64,000 nt of DNA, taken from the NCBI GenBank assembly GCA_949361645.1, contig OX442433.1, positions 5,280,177 to 5,344,176 on the forward strand, in the 5' to 3' direction. A program made the translations under genes and the position numbers. This DNA is from Spongilla lacustris. Lineage: Eukaryota; Porifera; Demospongiae; Spongillida; Spongillidae. This document shows positions 56,180 through 64,000 of the stretch, piece after piece. The notes beneath the pieces are model-generated. The model worked only from the letters and a program-made list of their open reading frames with translations, had not been told where the DNA came from and did not search any database. Position 1 is the stretch's first letter; every line of letters starts with the position of its first letter.

Positions 56180-57800
56180 AAAAGGTCAAATAATGTTCTC
56201 CCACCATAATTGGACAAGGTACGTATATTGTATACCAAATTGGCATTTTATTCAGACAAAAGTTCAGATAATCAATTTATACATGTCAATAACCATTGTA
56301 AGCATATCAAAATGAAGTTTTAACGTATCACCTCACTACATTTCCTTTTATATCGCCTATGGTGTATAATTTTGACATTTGTATGATGACTGATATGGAG
56401 GCCCAGTGCAGGTGGGTGTGGAGAGGTTAGGGAAGAGGAAGATTAGGTGGGTGAGATTATTTAGTGCATGATGAGAGTGGATGGAAGTGTCTGCCGGCCC
56501 AGTGTAGTCCAGTGGGTTTTCACTTAATATCTGGTAGAGAAGAGTTGGTAGCCTTTGATCATTGTGTATAATTGCATGATGAGAAAGAACAATTGTGGAA
56601 AGACTGATGTTCCAGCATGTATCATTACCCTTACCATTCATAACCAATTAATATTCAAATGTTCCTTGTGTGAACCAATTTGCAGCCAGCATGGATTAAA
56701 ACCATTGCTGTTGTTGTCTAAATATCAATAGACAATGCATGGTGCAGGGAGGGAGGGGGGGGGGGGAGGAAGAGGTACGTGTACGAGAGGGAGGTATACA
56801 ATGGATAGTGATAATGAAGACATTAATCTGTCATAATGAAACTTGTTCGTGCTTGTACACGCTGAGAGTCTTTCTATTACAACAAATGTTGTTTAACATG
56901 CACCAATGCAACACATTCGACAACCATGTCATGCAAATAAACTGTGATGCATAACAAAAGCATCATCACAAGAAGCAATAAGAATCAATAAGAATCATAC
57001 TATACATACCGGTATCAGAATAGTTTCACAAACTATTAATAAATGACAAGGAATATATCATTGCTGAACCATCCACTTGTTTGATGAGAAAGCCACATTG
57101 GAGCCTATTGAAGGGCTAGGAGGATAAGATAAATATTGTCCCAGTGTCACTTACAAAACACATCAGCTTAAATGGACGTATCAACCTAACCAGACAGTAA
57201 TTCTAGCTACAACATTAGTGCGGCCTTCCAAGCCCATGCACATTTTTATCTTAAATAGAACCTCATCTCATGCCGTAAGGCTTGCAATAATGTAATCCAA
57301 CCATAAGCCCACAGAGACCCTATGGCTACCTGCTATAACATTCCCACAAGCATCACAATCAGATAACAGCTGCAACACACATGAAAGGTACAATATATGA
57401 TGGTGTTGTAGGTGTACGCCAAGCTAGAAACAACAATTGCAAGATTTGTTCCCAGTGACATCCCCTTACGCACATTTGGAGAGCTAGTACACTACACCCA
57501 AATGAGGTCTATTTTGTCTGCTAAGTTTCTTTAAACCCTTACCCACTCTTCCAATATAATTCCTGCAGGGCTGTATGGTCTTTGTAGGGATGGCTTAAAT
57601 GACTAGATTGCTTGGTCATGTGATAAATCCCAGGCACGCATCTCAATTCATGTCCACTGTACAGTTACAGCTACCCCTGTGGGTGTGTTAAGTGTGGTGT
57701 GCATGTCAGTCCCATGGGTTTTTACTTTGGCCTGTGTTGTTTTTTTTTGTGAGGAGATAATTTTGTAAGACTTCTAGACATTAGCTGTTGTGATGTTGAC
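56180..57800. other. Intergenic with low-copy repeat and a G-rich tract
   Basis: 56205-56330 and 56500-56560 share text with 38.2-38.6 kb. G-rich run at 56743-56770. No gene recognised. Confidence 0.45.
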
Positions 57801-57829
57801 ATGAAATGCTACCTCCATACTTGGCATAA

Positions 57830-58250
57830 ATCAGGGCTCCAAAGTAGCTTAACCCCTTGCAGTCTTACAAATGAGCCACACCTAGAGGGCTCTATCTGGC
57901 GAGGTACGTTGCTTAATCCTCACACTCTTACAAAGGTGGCCACACCTACAGGGCTCTCTTAGGCAGGGGTATGTTGCCTAACCCATCACACTCTTACACC
58001 CTGTAGAGTGTACATGGATGGATGGACATGCATGCTAGCAATGCATCACATAACACCACACATGACCAAGTCATATTTAAAGCAAACCCCACAACTGAAG
58101 AGACCTGTATTGGGTTATGGGGACTGGAGATAATCTGTAAGGCTTCTAAACATTAGCTATTTGCTGTTGACCGGTATAAATCATAAGTTGCTACTTTTTT
58201 TAACCCCTGACACACTTAAAGAGTACACCACACCCATAGGGCTCTTTTTC
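57830..58250. repeat. Degenerate repeat in the upstream region of the GH31 gene
   Basis: Units of about 65 bp (TTAACCC...CACTCTTACAAA...CCACACCTA-AGGGCTCT) occur at about 57850, 57913 and, truncated, 57978 and 58200. A shared CTTCTA-ACATTAGCT block lies at 57771 and 58142. They lie within 0.7 kb of the start codon, so they could affect promoter activity. Confidence 0.5.
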
Positions 58251-58513
58251 TCGGCTTTGGGGGCCTTAATTTGTGTGACGTAGTTTATGGACGGCCCCTT
58301 TTCCCGTCAGAATAGAAAAGCCCCAAACCAGATGGGATCCCAGCAGCAGTCATGGCCCTATCGATTATATCATTGACGGAGGCATGTCGATGGTGGCGCC
58401 CTTCACTTTTTCGGCAACGAAGCATTTAGGCCTGCCATGAACAGTTAGCTAAATTGGAAATAATAAATTTACGATGTCGCCCCACCCACCCGCAAGACCG
58501 GGGACGAAGGAAA

Positions 58514-59768
58514 ATGCAGCTGTGCACTGCATTTCACTTATTTGGCATTGCTTACTGGTGTCCGATCGTTGCATGCGTGGGAAATAGCTACGTAACAGGT
58601 CCGTTCACTATCGTCTACGACCCCACCTCGCTCCCCGTGCTGTCTGTACTGCAGTCCGGCAAGGAGATATGGTCCACGGTGACTTCTGGTGACAGCTACC
58701 TCGCGGCCGCCTCGGTGCAACAGAACGTGTCGCAAAACGGCGGCGTCTTCGTGGTGACGTCTAAGACTGTAAAGACCTGCGCGGGAGCCAACATCACGAG
58801 AGGCTGGAGTGGGCCGAGGACGCCCGACGCGGCTTACCCGCGGGTAACCTTCACTGGACAGCTGTGCGGGGAAGAACCCTTCGAGCTATGGTTCGAGGCG
58901 GTCGACGCGTCGGACGGTAACGAGACCGCCACGCACCTGCAGTTCGGAGCCTCCCTCACTGAGGCCTCCGAGTACAACCAGCTGCTGCTCACCTACCCTA
59001 GCGAGAAAGACGAGCACTTTTACGGGTTCGGCAACCAGTACACCCTGCTGGACATGAAGGGGCAACGCCTTCCCGTGTTCCTGACGGAACAGGGCGTAGG
59101 GAGAGGGCTGCAACCTCTGACTTTAATCCTGGACTTAAAATCACCAGGAGCAGGTATGTGATCATGACTCCTCCCTCCTTACACACCACACACACACACA
59201 CATGCACATACACACATACCACACTGACTCACACACACAACACTGCCACACACACACCACACACCACACACATGCAGACAAATTATGTCCCACGTGTTGG
59301 TCATTATGGACCCTATGTGCGACAGTTGGTTGTAGCATGCAATATCCTACATGTGTGTGCATGTTCATTTATAAATGTGTGATGATTGCGAGCACATATA
59401 ACCATATTGGAGCATTCACAAATCATGTTGCGCTGGAAGGGGATGGATTGATAACAAGTAAGGAGAGGGGGAAGGCATGTATGTGCACTTACAACACTTG
59501 CACCCACATGCATATCACCGACTGTTGAGCTCATATAAATAACACACACTCACACACACACTCACACTACATAGGGGGGACGTGGTACACCACCTACACT
59601 GCTGTTCCCTTCTACCTCACTAACTACCAGCGAGCACTGCTCCTGGAGTCCCTGGAGTACGCCATTTTTGACCTGACCAACAAGGAGGAGGTGACCATCA
59701 CCCTGAACAGCACTGCCATGGTGGCAAGGATCATCACAGGTGTGTGTGTGTGTGTGTGTGTGTTTGTT

Positions 59769-59805
<37 letters not shown>

Positions 59806-62800
59806 TTGTGTGTCATTTGTGTTTGTTGTGTGTGTATTTGTATATGTGTGTGTGTGTGTGTGTGGCTCCTGACATGGGTATAGTTGGCTCCGGGGGACCC
59901 CTGGATAACTATGTATTGCTAGCATCACTTACATGTATGAACAACAGCAACAATCCCAGGGTCAAATATAAATGCCCCCCCTCCTTGCCCCTCGCTTTGT
60001 AAATGCTGGGGCCACCTATGCAGGAGGTTCCCCATTGGACCTGGTTCAGTCCTATACTCTGTACTCTGGTCGGATGGACCCCCTGCCCAAGTGGGTGGGG
60101 CTTGGAGCAGTGCTGGGGCTTCAAGGAGGGACGGATGATGTCCTGGGGACCATCCAGCAGGTGAAGGAAGTGTGGGGTAACCTTAGCGACGTGGCAGCAG
60201 TGTGGCTTCAAGACTGGACTGGCCAGAGGAACTTCACTTATCCTGACTTCCCACGAACTGGACTGTGGTGGAACTGGGAGGTATGACACAGGCACGTACA
60301 CTGGGAGGTATGACACAGGCACATACACTGGGAGGTATGACACAGGCACATACACTGGGAGGTATGACACAGGCACATACACTGGGAGGTATGACACAGG
60401 CACATACACTCATTCTCACTAATGACACATAACACACTCCCTCGTATTATGCTCCTAACGTCCAAGGATCACTGTTTCTGTTTCCACCACTCTCTCTATT
60501 TTATTGTACCTTCTCCTCTATCTCTTGCTTCTCTTCTCAGATCTCCTCCCTCTCCATTCCTCCCCTCTCCCCTCTTCCTCCCCTCTCCCATCTCCCCCTC
60601 TCCCCTCTCCCCCTCTTCCTCCCCTCTCCCCTCTCCCCCTCATCCTCCCCTCTCCCCTCTCCCCCTCTTCCTCCCCTCTCCCCCTCTTCCTCCCCTCTCC
60701 CCTCTCCCCCTCTTCCTCCCCTCTCCCCCTCTTCCTCCCCTCTCCCCTCTCCCCCTCTTCCTCCCCTCTCCCCTCTCCCCCTCTTCCTCCCCTCTCCCCT
60801 CTCTCCTCTCCCCCTCTTCCTCCCCCTTCCCCCTCTCCCCCTTCCCCCTCTTCCTCCCCTCTCCACTCCTCCATCCTATTATTGTTCCATTTTACCCTTC
60901 CATATGAACTTCCTGCTTCTCTAGGTTGACTCCACCCACTACCCTAACTGGGGAGAGATGATTGCCACCCTCCAATCCATGGGCATCAAAACACTAACCT
61001 ATATTAACCCTTTGCTGACTGACATCTCCAAGAGGGGAACTCCCTACCAACACAACTACTATCAGGAAGCTATGGACAACGGCTACTTTGTCCGAGATGG
61101 GAGTGGCAATGTGTGGGCGGGCTATAGCAACAGTTCAATTGTGGACCTTAGCAACAGTGCAGCCTTCAACTGGCTGATGGAGATCATCATAGAGGTGTGG
61201 GCATGTGCATGGTGTGATGTGTGTGATGAGTGGTGTGGTGAGTATGCTATGTTGATGTATGTATGTAGTACATGTGTGTATATGTATGACTTACGTGGTT
61301 GACATTTGTGTGCCTGTACATTTGGGATTAATTGTGGCTAAGGAACTTTGCATGTGCTGCATGCACGTGTGCAGCTGTTTCACTTGTATGTGATTCGAAA
61401 ACATCACTGAGATACCTCAACATCTTCTCTCCTTAAACCCCCTTATCCCCGTCTCTTTTATCCCTTCTCCCCTTCTCCCTCTCCACTTTCCCCTTCTCTC
61501 TAGAATATGGCATCTACAGGTGTGTGTGGGTGGATGGCAGACTTTGGAGAATCCGTTCCTCTAGATGCCGTCTTGTCCTCTGGGGACACGCCCACCAGCT
61601 ACCACACCCTCTTCCCCTCCATCTGGGGACAACTCAACGCCTATGCTATCGGCAATGCCTCCCTAAGGGGGGTCCTCCCCCAGAACTGCTCCTCCGAGGA
61701 CATTGTCTACTTCATGAGGTCGGGCAACGCCCACTCCCCGGGGGCAGCAAGACTGTTCTGGCTTGGGGACCAGACTGTGACCTGGGATGGGGACGATGGA
61801 TTGGCCAGTGCCATCGTGGGACTACTGTCCAGTGGACTGTCGGGGTACTCACTGGTACACTCTGACATAGGAGGCTATACGGCTGTGGATCTAACAGTGC
61901 TCAAGTGAGTCATATGATATTATACCTTCACATGATACCCTCAGTACTTTAACCCTCAAGTCACATGATACCCTCAGTACCTTAACTCTCAAGTCACATG
62001 ATACCCTCAGTACCTTAACCCTCAAGTCACATGATACTCTCAGTACCTTAACTCTCAAGTCACATGATACCCTCAGTACTCAAGTCACATGATACCCTCA
62101 GTACCTTAACTCTTAAGTCACATGATACCCTCAGTACCTTAACTCTCAAGTCACATGATACCCTCAGTTACTGACCTTAACTCTCAAGTCACATGATACC
62201 CTCAGTACCTTAACTCTCAAGTCACATGATACCCTCAGTACCTTAACTCTCAAGTCACATGATACCCTCAGTACTCAAGTCACATGATACCCTCAGTACC
62301 TTAACTCTCAAGTCACATGATACCCTCAGTACCTTAACTCTCAAGTCACATGATACCCTCATACCCTCAGTACCTAACTCTCAAGTCACATGATCCTTAA
62401 CTCTAAAGTCATAGCCTGGCTGTTCGAAAACGGTTTTGCCATTCTTCTATGACAGGATCCTGGAAGGTAGGTTAGGTATGAAATTAAAGTACTGAGGATA
62501 TCATGTGACTCGAGCTAATATCTATACGGCGTCATGTGAGTGGGAAGCTACATGATTTGCACACAAATGCATCAGCTAGCTCTGCTTGATTTGACGACCT
62601 GTTGTTAGAACTAGCAAAAGGATTTCTAAGGACTTGAGCATTTTGTTCCAAAGGTAGCCCCATATAATGTTTAAGTGTTTATGCTCCTCCCCCCACCCCA
62701 CCCCCACCCCAGGTACTATCGTTCCAAGGAGCTGTTCCTCCGTTGGAGTGAGCTGGCTGCCTTCACTGTCATGTTCAGGACCCACCTGGGGAGCCTCCCC

Positions 62801-63394
62801 CTCAACAACTGGCAGTTCACCAGCGATGCCCAGACCCTCACCCACTTCTTCAACATGACCGTTGTGTACCAGTCCTGGGGCTTCTACCGGCAGTCCCTCA
62901 TGGAGGAGGCCCAGCAGCATGGCTGGCCTGTGGTCAGGCACATGATGTTGGCCTTCCCCAGCGACCCCCTCGTCTACACCGAGGATCTTCGCTTTCAGTT
63001 TCTGTTGGGGACAGAGCTGCTTGTGGCTCCCGTGTACACTGAGGGGGCCTCCATAGTGAGAGTGTTCTTACCTATGGGAACATCCTGGGTCCATGTGTGG
63101 AGTGGAACCGTTTTTAAAGGTCAGTCTGTGTGTGGTGGTGGTGGTGGTGGCGATTTCTTGCCAAGTTAAAGATCACGTGACCTTAAGTTGACTGAGGACC
63201 CTCTGCTGTAGTGCTGAATTCTTTATACATATGTTTTCCTTTTCACAGGTATTGGTGAGTGGGTGGACATGCCTGCACCAATAGGGTACCCTTGTGTGCT
63301 GTACCAGGAAGGATCAGCGGTTGGACAACAGTTTGTTAGCAACCTGCAGGCTAGGAAGCTGTTGAAAAGTGTTGAGCTTTTGTCAACACCATAA
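58514..63394 (+). CDS. Secreted GH31 glycosidase, sulfoquinovosidase-like
   Basis: Seven exons: 58514-59153, 59575-59739, 60024-60280, 60925-61194, 61504-61904, 62713-63119, 63249-63394. All GT-AG, all phases match; 761 residues. The chosen start is the ATG at 58514, in frame with an upstream open stretch without ATG. It begins MQLCTAFHLFGIAYWCPIVA, a likely signal peptide, and many N-glycosylation sequons follow, so it is secreted or lysosomal. GH31 catalytic blocks: nucleophile D457 in WMADFGE, acid/base D533 in LGDQTVTWDGDDGL, plus HSDIGGY, RSKELFLRW and LLGTELLVAPV. These resemble bacterial YihQ, which removes sulfoquinovose from plant and algal sulfolipid. Of YihQ's sulfonate-site set (Q, Q, R, W, Y) I see Q302, Q331, W351 and Y569 but RTGLWWNW where R-x-x-W is expected, so the substrate may differ. 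Exon 1 is GC-rich against AT-rich flanks. The nearest alternative is a general alpha-glucosidase-like GH31. Confidence 0.88.
59175..59275 (+). repeat. CA/CACT-rich microsatellite, intron 1
   Basis: CACACACACA, CATACACACAT and related tracts; a second CA block lies just before the intron's acceptor (59541-59570). Confidence 0.85.
59740..59863 (+). repeat. (GT)n microsatellite beginning at the intron 2 donor
   Basis: The 5' splice site CACAG|GTGTGT is itself the first unit of a long TG tract (interrupted by TTTGTTGTGT). Any GT of the run is a potential donor. Confidence 0.9.
60275..60410 (+). repeat. 27-bp minisatellite containing the intron 3 splice donor
   Basis: Five units starting TGGGAG|GTATGACACAGG at 60275, 60302, 60329, 60356 and 60383. 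The first unit holds the real exon-intron junction; the other four copy it base for base. Confidence 0.92.
60535..60870 (+). repeat. Polypyrimidine minisatellite, intron 3
   Basis: About 330 bp of CCCCTCTTCCTCCCCTCTCC-type units, with almost no purine on the plus strand. It ends 55 bp before the exon 4 acceptor. Long frames over it are artefacts. Confidence 0.93.
61925..62410 (+). repeat. 33-bp minisatellite, intron 5
   Basis: About 13-14 units of TCACATGATACCCTCAGTAC CTTAACTCTCAAG type, some shortened. The exon 5 donor region (CTCAAGTGAGTCATATGATA) resembles the unit's own junction CTCAAGTCACATGATA. Confidence 0.9.
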
Positions 63395-63563
63395 TTTCTC
63401 AAGCCTTTATGTGCAAGTAGATTTTAATAATTATCTTGTGCCTGTCTCCATATCTTTATGTTGCCAATGACTACATTGTTTGAAGGGCGTGTTGACTTCC
63501 TACCATCAACACGTACATGTACGGTGGGCTCACGTGTCTTATTCATTGAAGTGCATGTTAGGC

Positions 63564-63610
63564 AGTCTGGGGACCAACCCCTATTTATAAAAAGGTCAGG
63601 TCCCCAGACT
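63564..63610. mobile_element. Short hairpin, 3' flank of the GH31 gene
   Basis: AGTCTGGGGACC pairs perfectly with GGTCCCCAGACT, with 23 bases between. Could act as a transcript hairpin or be a tiny MITE. Confidence 0.5.
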
Positions 63611-64000
63611 ATGTTCTTTATTCAGTATTGCATGGGACATGCTATTATTACGGTATATTTGATATTTTCCTGCGTGAACGTGAGTTCGAGAGGCTGCGAG
63701 AGCTATAATTATGGAATCAGTGGAGTCAAAGAGGAGCAGGTGCGTTATGTGAGTCGGAACCCTAACCCGTGCTAACGCTGAGAATACATACGCTGGTAAT
63801 TAAGGTACTAGTACCGGGGTACCTGCGTGTACGTGTAGGCCTATGCCATCGGTACTACACTAGTATAATGCATGCAATTATACATCTCATATAGGCCTAC
63901 ACTATAGTGATCGTTAGTTATATGATTACTAGCATACAATCAGACACTCAAATTGTCGACATGCGGCTGCCACCATAGATTAATAACCTTACGGAACCGT
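63611..64000. other. Right edge; nothing recognised
   Basis: No exon, repeat or polyadenylation consensus of note. Confidence 0.35.

Noticed and set aside
59158..59528. His/Thr-rich frames
   Set aside because: Translation of CA microsatellites in intron 1 of the GH31 gene.
59909..60465. Minus-strand frames with VPVSYLPVY or CHTSQCMCL repeats
   Set aside because: Antisense reading of the 27-bp minisatellite and of GH31 exon 3.
60422..60929. Long Pro/Ser-rich and Gly/Glu/Arg-rich frames on both strands
   Set aside because: They arise from the polypyrimidine minisatellite in intron 3 of the GH31 gene.

Overview
The window is eukaryotic, from an early-branching animal; a marine sponge is my best guess. 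It has spliced genes with GT-AG introns, short exons in AT-rich non-coding DNA, a Frizzled-type seven-pass receptor, a one-repeat-per-exon ankyrin locus and a dense load of transposon debris. There are no operons, ribosome-binding sites or bacterial signatures. The sponge assignment is inference from gene content and style, not proof.

Layout. 0-0.4 kb: two minus-strand scraps of a reverse-transcriptase ORF. 1.3-24.3 kb: fourteen minus-strand ankyrin exons, each coding about one 33-residue repeat and each able to start and end in phase 0, apparently part of one very large multi-ankyrin gene that runs off the left edge. A tandem duplication of about 4 kb (about 14.5-18.1 and 18.8-22.8 kb) copied three of these exons as a set. 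Its introns hold an intact Tc1/mariner-IS630-type DNA transposon (8.6-11.8 kb, TA target duplication, terminal inverted repeats of about 400 bp, 608-residue DDE transposase), a foldback element and a retroelement fragment. 24.6-33.3 kb: a set of large palindromes, decayed RT ORFs, a Ulp1-like protease remnant, an LTR with a gag start, and several MITE-like hairpins. 34.0-37.2 kb: a 28-bp satellite of about a hundred copies, with an orientation switch and an inserted MITE. 37-44 kb: dispersed repeats, poly-G/poly-C tracts and one candidate membrane-protein exon.

44.6-46.4 kb: a Frizzled/Smoothened-like receptor gene on the plus strand (cysteine-rich domain plus seven TM segments in six exons; the 5' signal-peptide exon is not secured). 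52.9-54.1 kb: a recent tandem copy broken by a CRD deletion, a lost splice acceptor, a frameshift and 3' truncation. 54.49-56.17 kb: a decayed Ginger-like DNA transposon (4-bp CCGG duplication, TGTCA termini, gypsy-type integrase plus a PHD finger). 58.5-63.4 kb: a complete seven-exon gene for a secreted GH31 glycosidase of the sulfoquinovosidase-like group, whose introns are full of tandem repeats, several of which begin exactly at a 5' splice site.

The genes do not form an obvious pathway. The receptor and the GH31 enzyme look functional or recently functional; the ankyrin locus looks like a gene growing by exon duplication; much of the rest is mobile DNA.
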